Shown here: positions 23,071 through 34,690 of the stretch, piece by piece
Numbering within the stretch: the first letter of the stretch is position 1
How the letters are laid out: every line of letters begins with the position of its first letter
DNA from: Monodelphis domestica
Lineage: Eukaryota; Chordata; Mammalia; Didelphimorphia; Didelphidae
Direction: 5' to 3'
DNA: 64,000 nt
Assembly (NCBI RefSeq): GCF_027887165.1
Contig: NC_077235.1
Span: forward strand, 19,041,383 to 19,105,382
Translations under genes and position numbers: made by a program
The notes under the pieces: generated by a model
What the model was told of the DNA's origin: nothing
The model's input: the letters and a program-made list of their open reading frames with translations, nothing else
Database searches by the model: none

Positions 23071-23809
23071 AAAATCACCATCTGCAAGTGATCTTACCCA
23101 TAATCTTAGCATTGTAGCTTTCTTATTACTCTATTGAATTTATCATATTCTATTTTGCATGATATTTTTGTGTATACATTTTATTCCCCAAACTAATCAA
23201 TCACCTCTTTTTATTTATCTTCATCCATTTCTAAGGACCTAGCAAAGTGTCTATCATTATAGAAGATGATCAAAGAATACTGAATAGATGAATGAGGCAA
23301 TCGGTGGATAATTTCAACTTACCTCATTTAAAAATAAGTCAGAATTAAAATATAAAGCTCCATTTTCATCATTTTACTAAACAGCTTTAATAATAAAGAG
23401 AAATCACATTTATATAGTACTTTAAGGTTTAAAAAATCTTCTTGTCATTTCTGATAGCACAATACAAATTTATAAACCTTCATTTTTATTGGGAGGAATG
23501 AAATTTTAAAATTCCTTCTTTATAGACCTAAGAAGAGAGATCAAAGAAAGATATATATAGGAATGTGTGTTAAGGCAAGAAAAATGAACTCCTTTAAAAT
23601 TATTTTTATCTATTCCTTTGGTCTATTCATCACGATCAGTTCTGAGAATCCCTGTTCCTCTTCCCCACAAAACTGAACCTTTCCTTATAAAAAGGGAAAT
23701 AATTAAATGGAAACAGATAAAGTGACAGCATCTGACAGTAAACACAACACTATTTCTTCATTGTCCCTGTTTCTTTGCCCTAAGGATGTTTAGTTATATG
23801 CTCTCTGGG
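23071..23809. other. Unassigned DNA
   Basis: No recognised repeat or gene in about 740 AT-rich bases. A short 'gatatatataggaatgtgtg' lies near 23550. Confidence 0.4.
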
Positions 23810-24050
23810 ACCCTCACTAGTTTTTCATTTACACTTTATTTCCACTTTGCTTCTTCAAGGAATTCTGTTGTGAATATTTTGGCATATTTCAGACTTGTGT
23901 TTTTAACTTGGGTTATATGCTCAGTAGAAGGATCACTAGACCAAATGATATGGATGATTCAGTCACTTATCTCACATCACTCAAGATGGGTATCTGGAAT
24001 AGTTGGTTTATTTCACAGATCCACCAACAATGTATTAGTGGGGTGCTGCT
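23810..24050 (-). mobile_element. Old L1 ORF2 fragment, antisense
   Basis: 'cttcttcaaggaattctgtt', 'gaatattttggcatatt', 'atgctcagtagaaggatcac' and 'tccaccaacaatgtattagt' follow antisense L1 ORF2 C-terminal order (compare 35.2-35.5 kb). Confidence 0.65.
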
Positions 24051-24074
24051 TATTTCTTAACTGTGGAAGCACAT

Positions 24075-24415
24075 TCTACTTTGGAAAAAAGCTCTCCTAT
24101 TTAGGAAGTTTTTCCTTAACTGGAGCATAAACTTACTTTTGTGTAATACTTACTTCTTGCTCCTGGTTCCAAATAGAATAAGTCTAATCCATTCTTTTAC
24201 ATAATAGGCCTTCCAATTTTTGAACATAGCCCTCTGATTCCTCTTTTCCCTAGGCTGAAAATGCCCAAGCCATTTAACTGATAGGACAATTATTATAGGC
24301 CATTTAACATTACCTCTCTTCTCTGGAGACTCACTAGTGATCACTATTGTTCTTAAACCAGGATACTGAGAATTGACCTAAATACTCCAGATGAACCTAC
24401 AATATATCCTCTTCT
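24075..24415 (-). mobile_element. CR1/L3-type LINE, antisense
   Basis: 'ggaagtttttccttaactgg', 'cttgctcctggttccaaata', 'gaataagtctaatccattct', 'aataggccttccaatttttg' and 'ttttccctaggctgaaaatg' match, in antisense order, the CR1/L3 3' coding and UTR region. Confidence 0.78.
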
Positions 24416-25319
24416 GAGAAAGATGATTAAATTAGGAACTAAACATTGAAGTTATGATAGCCTTGTAAATTTGTATCCAGCCTTTGTTTCCTGCTCTCCA
24501 AGTGGGCAGAAACCTCTTTCCTCTTTTCCCTTTGTTTAGATTTCCTCTGGTCAAGATTTTCCATTAAATAGGTCAGTACTGTTAAATATCAGTGCTTGAG
24601 AAGGGAAGCTTAGAAGTAAAGATAAAAAAGACTCATTGGGTTCTCTAATCAATTCCACCATTAATGCATATTCTTCCCCATAAATCTTGTTTCAACAGTG
24701 CAAAGTTCCTGTTTGGGTATGCTGGTCTCTGTAGAAAGGAAACTAGAAGGGGATTTTTTTTTTCTAAAATATTTTCTCTCCTTATATCTGTTTCATTTTA
24801 GCCCATCAAACTGTAGCAGTGAAGAGATAAGTTAAAAAGAAGGATAAAATCCCAGGGAGCTTTTCTTTTTCCAGATAATTTCTCTAAATGTCTATCATCT
24901 TAAATAATTAATTATGAAAATTATAAAATATCTTCTCTTCTTCTTACATGAATGTATTATTAAGTAGAGACTTGAAAATTCCCTAACATACCATACTTTC
25001 TCAAACATATTGGTATAAAACCCACCCAGTCATAGAGGAAATAGACAAATGGGAAATGATAGGCTATGGATGCTAAGGAAAGAAATGACATAGAGACCGA
25101 GCCAAAACAGGCAAAACATTGTTATCTCAAGATCATCTCACCCCAAAATAATTTGTGCAACATGTAGCCTTTGCTGAAACCACTGCAGTTCTGCCTAGTG
25201 AAAAGAATTGGACTGAGATGAAAGGGCTTTTAAGTTTTGATCTTAGTCTGTTAAGGAACAAACTCCAAAAAGAAATGTAAAAAAGCTACTGTAATTTTAG
25301 GTAGTATTTGGAGGGACTT
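24416..25319. other. Unassigned DNA
   Basis: About 900 bp, AT-rich, with no gene or recognised repeat. Confidence 0.4.
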
Positions 25320-25665
25320 AATGTCTGTCATACCTTGTCCTTGTCAGATCTCTTCTCTAGTATTGTGTTCATGTATGGGTGCTATGGTTTGGGAGAGACT
25401 TTAACAAGGGTTGATGAAGTGCCTTGATTTCATGTCATATGGGATTAACTTCAATAAACTAAGAATGGTGAGCTTTGAGAAGAGAAGACTTAGAGTGGAG
25501 GTGGTGGTTATGAGAGGTAAAAGAGGAATAACACCGGTTTAGATTCACTCCAGAGAATACAACTAAGAAGAAAGGGAGAAAGATGCAAAGATGCTGATTT
25601 AGGCTAAATGCAGGGAATTTTTTTTAACAATTAAAGTGTAACAGAGTAATTTACAGTGTCAGAGG
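25320..25665 (+). mobile_element. CR1/L3-type LINE fragment
   Basis: 'cagatctcttctctagtatt' and 'gtgttcatgtatgggtgcta', then 'gatgaagtgccttgatttca' + 'tgtcatatgggatt', 'agctttgagaagagaagact', 'gatgctgatttaggctaaat' keep the CR1/L3 order seen at 43.2-43.7 kb. Confidence 0.7.
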
Positions 25666-26159
25666 AAGATTTCAGTGGAAGACAAAATAGAGTACAGACA
25701 TACAAATAAGGAATATCATATTCTTAAAAAATATAATGATAGGAAAATCATTATTTGCTTTAAATTTTGCTTTGATATGTAACACCATTTATTTTGTGTG
25801 AATTCTGGACTTATTTTAATTAGAAATATATTTCTGCATTAATCTGAAATCCTCTTTTCAATGTTTGCCATTCTTCCATTCCCTAAGCTAAGTGTGCATG
25901 TTTCCAGAACACTTCCTGTACCATTATGTAACTCTTGGTTCCAATTCTTATCTTCTCCTTGACTCTTTGCATATTAGGTTACTGTTGTTGAACTAACGAT
26001 ATACTTATTTTTAGTGTAATGTGATGGAAATAATTCTGAGTTTAGAGATGAAGGGAATTGAAGTTCAATCATACCTATTTTGCTTATTTCCTTATTAAAA
26101 GGTAGTTATTCAAAATGTAGGAATAGGAAACAATATTTGCTAAAACCCAACATGGCTGC

Positions 26160-27240
26160 ATCAAGGAGAGGGTATACTATCCTAATCTTATTTTCTTTTT
26201 TTACAGGATTATCAAAATTCTATAGATACAATTTGTCTAGATTTTAGAAAAGCATTTGATAAAAACTATCTTACTATTCTTTTTAAATTTTTTTGTTTTA
26301 TCTTTATTTTATTCCAATAACAAATTTACATATAAGTTTTCAAAAGTTACATTTCATGTTATTCTTAAGAAAATGATGGACAAATGTGGGCTACAGTATA
26401 ATGTAATGAGCTAGATTAAGAACTGGTTGAGTTGCTAGATGTGAAGAATAGTTATTACTAATTGTTTGTGATTTTTTATGCCCAGTGCTAAGCACAGTGC
26501 CTAGTAGTCACTTAAAAACTCTTTTTTGAATAAATGATGTCTACTTGGAAGGAGATCTTGAGTAGAGTACCCTGAATATCTTTGTTTGGGTCTGCATTCC
26601 TTTTTATCAAGGACTGAGAGAAAAATTCAGATGGCATGCTTACTAAGCTTATAGATGTTATGAGGTTGGGAGGGAAAGCTAATATACTCTGGCAGAGTGA
26701 AGATTCAAAATTATCTCAACAGGTTACAGTACTGGTGAAATTTAATAGGGGGTAAATATAAAGTCCAACATTGATTTAAAGATTGACTTTGCAAATACAA
26801 GATGAGGGAGTCATGACTAGATAGTAATTTGTATGAGATGGTATCTATCAAAGCTCGTTCAGTCTTTGGTTACTCTAAGAAAGGCCCAGTTTTCAGGAAT
26901 GAGGAGGAAAAAGCCAATTGCTCTTTACTCTTCCCTGATCTGACTACATCTAGGGAACTGTGCTTAATTGTGAATGCCACATTTTAGGGAAGACATCAAT
27001 AAATTATAGCATAACTAGGATGGTGTAAAGACCTTACCATAGGTTGTCGGGCATATTTAACCTGGTGAAGAGAAGACTTGGGGAAACAGTATCATAATTG
27101 AAATATTTAAAAGGTGTAAAGAGGCACATTTCAGCTTGATGTGTGGATAAAATGCCTACTCCTTAGTCCCACCCCAAAGTGGAATGGTTCCAGTAAAGCT
27201 TTCTCTGATGATAAAGAGTTTTGGGGTCCTAAAATGGCTT
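26160..27240 (+). mobile_element. CR1/L3-type LINE with RT motif remnant, interrupted
   Basis: At 26237-26260 the plus strand reads LDFRKAFD, the conserved RT block A of CR1/L3-type LINEs. Downstream come 'ggtctgcattcctttttatc', 'gcatgcttactaagcttata' and 'ggtgaaatttaataggggg' (RT/C-terminal remnant), 'agggaactgtgcttaattgt', 'cctggtgaagagaagacttg', and a 3' end near 27240. It is interrupted at 26283-26362 by an L1 tail fragment and at about 26470-26540 by an L2-like 3' tail. Frames are all broken. Confidence 0.78.
26283..26362 (-). mobile_element. Tiny L1 3' tail fragment, antisense, inside the CR1/L3
   Basis: 'ttttattccaataacaaatt' and 'tacatataagttttcaaaag' match the antisense L1 3' terminus at 56165-56215. 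Only about 80 bp, an extreme 5' truncation. Confidence 0.65.
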
Positions 27241-27494
27241 CTAGATGTCTAAGCTAGACAGTGTCTTTACTGACATCCATTTGTCAATTTACATTAAACT
27301 TATCTGTGTCTTTAATACCCATATCCATGAATCCTGGAGATATTGAGTTGAGTCACTCCCAAAGATATACTGGCCACCTTTCCCTGCTTTCCCAAGGAAT
27401 TGTACTGGGTGGAAGTGAAATCACCTCAAAACAGAACCAATGGTAGAGGCTTTTTGTAGATTTATAATCTTATTTGCACATTTTCTTTATTGAC

Positions 27495-27575
27495 TTTGAG
27501 GAGGAGGGGAACAAGTACACCTGCTATGTGTCTGGCACTGTACTGAGCACTTTATAGATATTATCTCATGTGACA
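27495..27575 (-). mobile_element. MIR fragment, antisense
   Basis: 'cacctgctatgtgtctggca', 'ctgtactgagcactttatag', 'atattatctcatgtgaca': MIR 3' half in reverse. Confidence 0.6.
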
Positions 27576-27577
27576 GT

Positions 27578-28150
27578 AGGTTACAAGAATTATTCATTCA
27601 TGCATCCATCCAGTTAGTGCCCACTATGTAGAGGATACTGTGCTAGGTCCAATGTTTATTTGAGATAGAAGATATCCCAGGAAAGGAAGCATTTGAGTTG
27701 TTCTTTAAAAGTTGGAGAGAAAGTAAATTCTGGGGATAGAGGAGGGGAGAGGTTGGCAGCTAGGTGACTTGGTGGATTGAGAGCCAGACCTGGAGACAAA
27801 AAGGTCCTGGTTTCAAATCTGGCCTCAGACACTTCTCAGCTGTATGATCTTTGGCAAGTCACTTAACTTCTATTGTCTAACCCTTACCACTTTTCTTACT
27901 TGGAATCAATATACAGTATTGATTCAAAGATGGACAGAAAGACATTTTTAAAAGAAAGACAATAGGGAGAGAGAATATTTCTGCTCTAGAGAAGGAATAG
28001 TATGAACCAGGCACAGAGATGGTACAAACCATATATTGAGAATGGAGTAAATGGAGTGGAATGAGACAGAAGAAAAAAGGTGGGATGACACTAAAACATG
28101 AAGGACCTTCAATTCCAGGCTAAAGAGATCAAGCTGTATAATGGATTTGA
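27578..28150 (-). mobile_element. L2 LINE, antisense, split by a SINE
   Basis: Left part 'gttagtgcccactatgtaga' ... 'ggaaaggaagcatttgagtt' (to 27756) and right part 'gaaggaatagtatgaaccag' ... 'aaacatgaaggaccttcaat' (from 27957) form one antisense L2 3' region once the SINE at 27757-27955 is removed. Confidence 0.7.
27757..27955 (+). mobile_element. Marsupial tRNA-headed SINE, A-tailed type, nested in L2
   Basis: Head 'ggcagctaggtgacttggtg', box B 'ggtttcaaatctgg', core 'ggcaagtcacttaacttcta', 3' 'cttggaatcaatatacagta' and an A-rich end. Same family as 32826-33022 and younger than the L2 it splits. Confidence 0.88.
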
Positions 28151-28194
28151 CGTTTGTTCTGTCTTCCTATACCAGATGAATTTAATGAAAGACT

Positions 28195-28390
28195 ATTAGA
28201 ACTGTCAGGAACCCCAAATCTAATCCCCAACACTGATTAATTATGTGATAATGGGCAAGTCACTATTTCTCTCAACCTCAGTTTCCTGAGAGATGGTGGT
28301 AATTCCCATAGTGCTCTCAAATGGGATAAGGTATGTGAGGGATTTGGGAATCCTTAAAGCATTATGCAAATGTAAGCTATTGTTAGAGAG
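28195..28390 (+). mobile_element. CORE-SINE (MIR/Ther type)
   Basis: 'gataatgggcaagtcactat', 'caacctcagtttcctgagag', and 3' 'attatgcaaatgtaagctat' with 'tgtta'. Typical CORE-SINE ending. Confidence 0.68.
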
Positions 28391-28714
28391 CCTGCAAATT
28401 TCACTGGAAAAAGGAAGTCCTGCTGAATAAATTCTTTCACTACCATAGAAGCATCTACAAGTAGAACAGCTTAGAAAATGATGTCTTGAATTCATGAAAT
28501 ATTTTTTTAAAAAGCAAGCTGTATGTAATACAAATTCATGATTTTGCATATAATCTACTTTTTTGTCCTACTTTATATATGGAAATGCTATCTCTTATTT
28601 TTGTCATTCATTATTTTCCCGAATGGAACAAATTTAAAAGGAAAACAGACTCTGACACTTTCTACCAATGCAAATCATCTGTGCTCTTCAATTTGGTATC
28701 TAAAAGAGTTGTAT
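28391..28714. other. Unassigned DNA
   Basis: About 320 bp with no gene or repeat recognised. Confidence 0.35.
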
Positions 28715-28830
28715 GGGGTCAGTTAGAAGTTAAATGACTTTCTTAAGGTCATAGTTGGTATGAGTTAGTATGTGTCAGAGGTGCCACTTGAAAACAGGTC
28801 TTATTATGCTGAAACAACTCTCTGTGATGC
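28715..28830 (-). mobile_element. tRNA-headed SINE/MIR fragment, antisense
   Basis: 'gaagttaaatgactttctta', 'aggtcatagttggtatgagt', 'cagaggtgccacttgaaaac' and 'aggtctta' follow antisense SINE order. Confidence 0.55.
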
Positions 28831-29949
28831 ATACTAATATCCTTCTCTATCTTTCTTGCTGTTTCTCCATCTTCTTTTCCCTCTCCTTTCCCCTTTCCTT
28901 CTCTTTTGCATCATCATCATCACTACCGTGATCATTTTCCTTATAATTATACTCCTCAGGTCATGCAGCAACTTGAACTTAAACTTGTGGTTTGTGGTAG
29001 CCATATCTAATACTCCCAGATTCTAGTGGTAACTTCAGAAGTAGCTGTAGCTGTAAGTATAGTATATTAGTATAGCTTCTGAACTCTCACGGTTGTGCCC
29101 TTGGTCAATAATCAGCTAATTATTGACCAGCTAGCTTTTAATCAATGCATTTATTTAGATGATATGGTATGAACAATTGACTGTAAACTGTATTCCTCCC
29201 AAAAGTCTTTGACATACTCTAGTACAAATACACATAGGTACATAGGAATAGTGAGCTCTTAGTCTGATAGCAGAGAGACCCACATAGAGGGAACATATCT
29301 GGCAAAGGAGTAACCTGCCGTTCCTGGTACTAGCTGGAGTTTATTCTTTCATGAAGTCCTCCCACAGTCCCCCCTTAGATGTAGTTCTCTTTTGGGTGAT
29401 CCTTTTTAATCCATGGCATGCTTTTCTCCCTGTCACAACAAAATGAACTCCTTGGAGGTGCCACTTTCCTCAGATGATCATCCATTCTTCATCTATCTAT
29501 CACCAATGTCTTTGCTTCTAATGTTTCCCTTGCTGTCATCTGCTGCCACTGTTCAATTCCAACCCTGAAGGTAATCTTTGGATTTTCTGTACTCACAAAG
29601 CCCTTAGGACTTATCCATCTTGGGATTCTGGCAAAGAATAAACACAAAAGAGAAGAGGTAACCATGTGCTCATTAATGTCACTATTAAACAGAAGAAAGG
29701 ACAATCTGTTCTTACCCCACAGGGCTCTTGGAAGGCAGCTGCAATCAGTTCTTGTGCTTCAAAGCTAAAAGGAAGATAGCTAATGGAGGAAGAGGATTGC
29801 CCCATTGTATACACAGTAAGTTATAGCTCATCCTCCCACAGTGCAAACTCCTATACTTGTCCAGAAGTAAGTTACTCCAAATTTTCACTGAAACTAGATT
29901 AAAAGTATTTGTACCTGTTCCATGGAGTGACACTCATAAGCCTTATCAT
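28831..29949. other. Unassigned DNA with pyrimidine tract and hairpin
   Basis: No repeat family recognised. A pyrimidine-rich tract (28858-28908) runs into (CAT)n-like 'catcatcatcatcac'. A perfect 11-bp hairpin lies at 29102-29129. At 29726-29816 a stretch is bounded by acceptor-like 'cttaccccacag' and donor-like 'acagtaagtt', but no homologous protein is recognised, so I do not call an exon. Confidence 0.4.
29102..29129. repeat. Perfect 11-bp inverted repeat, 6-nt loop
   Basis: TGGTCAATAAT (29102-29112) and ATTATTGACCA (29119-29129) are exact complements around CAGCTA. No recognised transposon end explains it. Confidence 0.9.
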
Positions 29950-30075
29950 CAGCATTACAGTATTATATAGATGAAGTCCAGAGAGGGTAGATAACATGAC
30001 TTAGATCATGTAACTTTGAACTGTTGGAACCAGGAGTTGAAATGAAGCTTTGTGATTTCTTCTATTGTCCATCCT
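29950..30075 (-). mobile_element. MIR fragment, antisense
   Basis: 'gatgaagtccagagagggta', 'gataacatgacttagatcat' and 'ggaaccaggagttgaaatga' in antisense MIR order. Diverged. Confidence 0.5.
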
Positions 30076-31904
30076 TTCTGTGGATGTTGGCTTGTCGGTC
30101 CCTTCCTCAAATTTCTAGCTATTTAACTTGTAGTGCCTACAGATTTGATTTTAGTCACTACCTTCCTTCCTAAGATCTTATTCAATTACTTTCATTCAGG
30201 TAATCATAGATTTTTCAGCTTTTGTCTTAATTCTACCTTTGCCTTAGAAACAATATATTTCATGGGCTTATTATGGCCCCATGTATCCTTTATGACTGTG
30301 GTACGCATCCATTTATTTCCATTTGGGGGTGGAATGAAACAAGTGATTTAGATATTAAGGCCCTTTTTTGCCTTTCACCAACTCCTTGCAGAAGCTGGAG
30401 ATCTTTCAAGGGAGTCAGTTTAGGAATATCAGGTTTTAAATTACTTGTTTTTAGTAGGTTTCCATATAAATCCACCCTCCCCTGCAAATTTAAGTAGCTG
30501 CTTCTTATTCTGTTTATTTAGAGAAATCTGATCTTGTTACTCTTCATTATTTTGTTGGTGAATTAGGAATCTGGATTTTTTCATTGACTTAGCTTTCATT
30601 TAAACCATAGCAACAGTTTTTTCTCATTTTACAAAGATTGTAAATATACAACTTAACATGAAAAAAGATACATAGCCTGATAAAATGACTTCATAGCATG
30701 TTCAAGGCCTGACTATTATTATTGTTGTTAATAGTGGTGTCAAGTTAAAATAGAAATGGGAGAGGGCAGTAATGTGTGCATGAGGATCCTTGTGGGCTAC
30801 ATATTGCTTACTTTGAAAATAGAATGTTGTCTATATGTTATAGTCTTTTTATTTACTTATTTAAATATTTCCCAGTGACATTTGAATCTGGTTCCAGTGT
30901 ATATGTGTATACTCTGTGTTTGACATAGAGAACTCCCTGTGATGAACTGTTGCCAATCATGCAAATTCACACCTGCCCTCCAACATAAAGTTTTAGAAAG
31001 TTGCCTAGGGAACTGAAAACCGTATAATGTTTAATATTCCTACTCAAAGGAAAACCTAGGCATCTCTGAGATTTTTAAGAATTTCAGTCTTCAAATATGA
31101 AAAGTTATTTTAAAGGTAAGTGATAATCCCCTTATTCTTTTTATCATCTTCCAAAATCACCCTCTGAGGTTTCTTTGTTGTCTGTAATGGCTCCTGAGGC
31201 TTCTCTAAGTCACTGGCCCACAGAACATGCACTGGCAGTAATTACCCACTGGAAAGGCTAGGAGGATAGGTTTAGCAGTGGAATTTTATCCAGGGCCCTA
31301 GAGATGCTTCTTGTTGAAAGACTGGACACCATCCCACACCAAGGTAAAGAATGGTTGTGATTTGCATTGGTGGAGTCAGTGTCCTACTTGGAGAAAACAG
31401 GTCTTTTTATGCCCTGAAATATGGAAGGCTTTTCTGATCATCAGAAAATATTCATAATGTGCTCCTATCATCCGTTCTTGAATGTTTTATCTTGAAATAG
31501 GCCAAATAAGTAATGTCTACGGTGAAAATCTTGACTTTTGATCATTAACTAGTTTTTATATCCACAAATCCAGCCCATGCATTTTAGAAACTTTTACTAC
31601 AGTAAATAACAAAACATGAGTGAACAAGGAAATGCAATTTGGCACCAGAGTCTTAATCACCAACAAATCAGAGCCTATCCAGGTAAAGCATTTGGAGAAT
31701 TACTTTTGGAAAATCTTCTGTTCAAATCCTTTGGTTATACCTCAGTAAGATATGGAAGTGCTCCTTAGTCCTAGGGAGATGAGCTAGTCAAGCGGAAACT
31801 CTGTTTTACTCCCTCAGACTGGAAAGGCTTTCAAAACAGGGCTTTCCAAAGAAAACTCAGAAAGGCTTAGCATATGAAATTTGAACACCAAAGGATATTT
31901 TTTC
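30076..31904. other. 1.8 kb of single-copy-looking DNA
   Basis: No gene or recognised repeat. Open frames (65-74 residues around 30133-30497, both strands) carry no motif. 30900-31900 is notably free of repeat signatures and could be tested for conservation. Confidence 0.4.
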
Positions 31905-32150
31905 AGGCTGTATTCTTTCCCCTTTCATATCAGTTTCTATCTACTTTTTATATATTTTGTAGGTACCTGGTTATTTACATGTTGTCTCCCTAATTAGAAT
32001 ATGACCTCCTTGAGGGCAGGAACTAGTCGTATGTGTGCATGCACATGTGGCCTTTATTTTGTCTTGTCTTTTGCTCTTCTTTGTTCCTTGAGCTCCTAGA
32101 GCAATGCTTGACACATAGTTCTCACTTAATAAATGTTTGCTAATAACGTT
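31905..32150 (+). mobile_element. L2 LINE 3' end
   Basis: 'tacatgttgtctccctaatt', 'agaatatgacctccttgagg', 'gcaggaactagt', then 'gcaatgcttgacacatagtt' and 'cttaataaatgtttgctaat': the L2 3' UTR and terminus, well preserved. Confidence 0.85.
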
Positions 32151-32810
32151 ATATTAAAATCCACTTGAGTGATGTTGATCAAGAGAGTTCTACAGAAGTG
32201 AATTTTCCAGTTCATGCTTTTGAATTTCATCACTAGAAGGTGATGATTTTCTGGTAATAACTCTGAGTGTCCTTTGGCTGTGTAAGGTTTACTTCTCTGG
32301 TAACAGTAGGGAAAGGGCAAAAGTGGGGGTGGCGCAGAAGCTACTGACCCTCACACAGTTTTAAACCATCTTTAAAAGTTTATTTTACTCTTGCTGCTTG
32401 CTCTCAAAGTATAATCTTTGTCCAATAGCTATTGGAGGAACTGAGTCATATTCTGGTTGCCAGAAATTCTCTGAATGCCAATGTATGACATAAATTAAAA
32501 TGGCTGCTAAACAGAAGAGTAGTTCTTATGTCCCTCTTGGAGAAGCAGTAAAGCATTTGGTGGCTTTAATGTCAAAATGTTCCCCAAAGTAACAAGAAAT
32601 ATCACTTTCTTAGCTCCTTATTGCAGTGTTCTTGTCAAATGAAAACAAAGGCACAAGGTAACTGGAATTTACTCCCCAATATCTGGTGCAAAGGATGAAA
32701 AGTCAAAGAAAGTTTTACAAAGAACTTGACAGGCTTTTTCCAAACTAACTCAATGAATAATCTGATGCTTGGTTACTTCAGTGTGAAAGCAGGCACAGGA
32801 GAGAATCATT
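32151..32810. other. Unassigned DNA
   Basis: About 660 bp with no recognised repeat or gene. Confidence 0.4.
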
Positions 32811-33037
32811 AAAAGATGGCTATGGGGGACAGCTGGGTAGCTCAGTGGATTGAGAGCCAGGCCTAGAGACGGGAGATCCTAGGTTCAAATCTGGCCTCAG
32901 ACACTTCCCAGCTGTGTGACCCTGGGCAAGTCACTTGACCCCCATTGCCTAGCCCTTACCACTCTTCTGCCTTGGAGCCAATACACAGTATTGACTCCAA
33001 GATGGAAGGTAAGGGTTTAAAAAAAAGATGGCTATGG
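32811..33037 (+). mobile_element. Full-length marsupial tRNA-headed SINE with perfect target-site duplication
   Basis: SINE body 32826-33022. Box A region 'gtagctcagtggattgaga', box B region 'ggttcaaatctggc', core 'gggcaagtcacttgaccccc', 3' body 'ttctgccttggagccaatac' and 'aagatggaaggtaagggttt', then an A run. The 15-bp duplication AAAAGATGGCTATGG is at 32811-32825 and 33023-33037. A-rich tail plus such a duplication fits L1-driven retrotransposition. The youngest-looking SINE in the window. Confidence 0.96.
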
Positions 33038-33394
33038 ACAAAGAAATTAAAGAGAACTCAGGCTACTTGTCTACTCAGAAGGTTCAAACTTTTACATCCT
33101 ATAGGTTTTAGGAAGAGCGTAAGAAGGTGCTAGATGTAGAGGGCACTTTACAAAATTGTAAAATCATGAAATTTGCAATCTAAACAGAAAGGGAGCAGTT
33201 GGTTACAGAGCTAGGAGTTATTTAACAATTAATTATCCTATTATCAGCTGGTAAGAGCTAAGGTTAAAGGAAACACCAAATTAGAAGAAATGATAAAGGT
33301 AAAAGGAAGAAAATGAGCAATTGAATAAACTCCAAGCCAACCTGTTGAAACAAGTTATGGATAGGCGGTAGTTTAAAGAAAGAAATTCAAACGA
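33038..33394. other. Unassigned DNA
   Basis: No gene. Its right end may include further diverged L1 ORF2 sequence. Confidence 0.35.
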
Positions 33395-34690
33395 GTTATT
33401 AATAATCATCTGAAAACTTAGTTTTTGACAAACCCAAAGACCCAAGATTTTGGAAGAAGAACTCACTATTCAACAAAAACTTCAAGGAAAACTGGAAAAC
33501 AGTATGGTAGAAACTAGGCACACACTGACACCTCACATTACATACCTAGGTGAAGTCAAAAAGGATACTATATATTATTTAAAAACAAAGGGAGAAACTG
33601 TAAACAAGTTAGAGAAACTTAGAATAGTTTAACTCTCAGATATATAGATAAGAGAAGAATTCATCTCCAAATAAGACACAGGGAGCATTACAAGACATAA
33701 AATAGATGACTTTGGCTCCATTAAAATAACAGAGAAAACAAATGCAACCAAGATTTGAAGGGAAACAACAAACTAGTAAAAAAATAATTTTATATAGCAA
33801 GTTTCTCTGACAAAGGCCTCATTATTCAAATAGTATAAATAAATGAGTTCAATTTATAAGAATACAAAGAATTTTCCAATTGGCAAATGGTCAAAAGATA
33901 TGAACAGGAAATTCTTAGATGAAGAAATTAAAACTAGCTTTAATCATATGAAAAATGTTTCAAATTACTATTAATTAGAATAGTGCAAATTAAAACACCT
34001 CTGAGGTACCACGTCACACTTTAATCAGACTAGCCAATGTGACAAAAAAAAAGCAAATGATAAGTATTGGAGGGAATGTAGGAAAATTGGGAGACAAATA
34101 CACCGTGAGTGGAGCTGTGAACTGATAAAATGAATTTGGAGAGCAATTTGGAACCATGCCTAAAGGGTCATAAAACTGACCCAGAAAAACCACTGCTAAG
34201 TCCCATCCCCAAAATATCAAAGACAGAAGAAAATGGAACTACTTGTACAAAAATAGATTTATAGCAACTCTTTAAGAAAAACCCTTACTTTTTGTCTTAG
34301 AATGAACACTATGTATTTGTTCCAAGGCAGAAGAGTAGTAAAGGCTAGTAGGTAAGTGACTTGCCCAGGGTCACACAGCTCAGAAGTATCTGAGGCCAGA
34401 TCGAACCCAGGATTTCCCATCTCTGGGCTTGGTTCTCAATCCATTGAGCCACCCAGCTGCCCCCTATAGCAACTCTTTTTTGTGGTGGCAAAGATCTGAA
34501 AACTGAAGGGATGTACATCAATTGGGGAATGACTGAACAAGTTGTAATATATGATATATTTTTAATATATAATTTCAATGAAGTACTAGTATAGTAATAT
34601 AGGACAACTCCAAGTAATTTATGACAAAAATGGCTATCTGCCATCATAGAAGGAACTGATGGAGTCTGAATGCAAATTGAAACATATCAT
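33395..34690 (+). mobile_element. Old L1 3' region (ORF2 C-terminus and part of UTR), split by a SINE
   Basis: ORF2 remnant from 'ccaagattttggaagaagaa' (33442) through 'aagatatgaacaggaaattc' and 'ctctgaggtaccacgtcaca' to 34259, resuming at 34479 with 'gtggtggcaaagatctgaaa' and 'ggggaatgactgaacaagtt'. UTR piece 'aaggaactgatggagtctga' near 34650. Many indels and stops. Same strand as, but older than, the 21.4-kb copy. Confidence 0.85.
34260..34478 (-). mobile_element. Marsupial tRNA-headed SINE, antisense, with 14-bp target-site duplication in L1
   Basis: SINE body 34274-34464, reading in reverse from the A-tail end to the head complement 'gccacccagctgcccc'. The duplication TATAGCAACTCTTT is exact at 34260-34273 and 34465-34478 and is L1 sequence, proving insertion into the older L1. 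Confidence 0.96.

Noticed and set aside
29726..29816. Possible exon between an acceptor-like and a donor-like site
   Set aside because: Such sites are common by chance; no protein or transcript similarity can be recognised.
32826..32910. tRNA gene suggested by box A and box B
   Set aside because: These are the tRNA-derived head of a SINE; the body continues into SINE core and A-tail, and the same head recurs at other copies.
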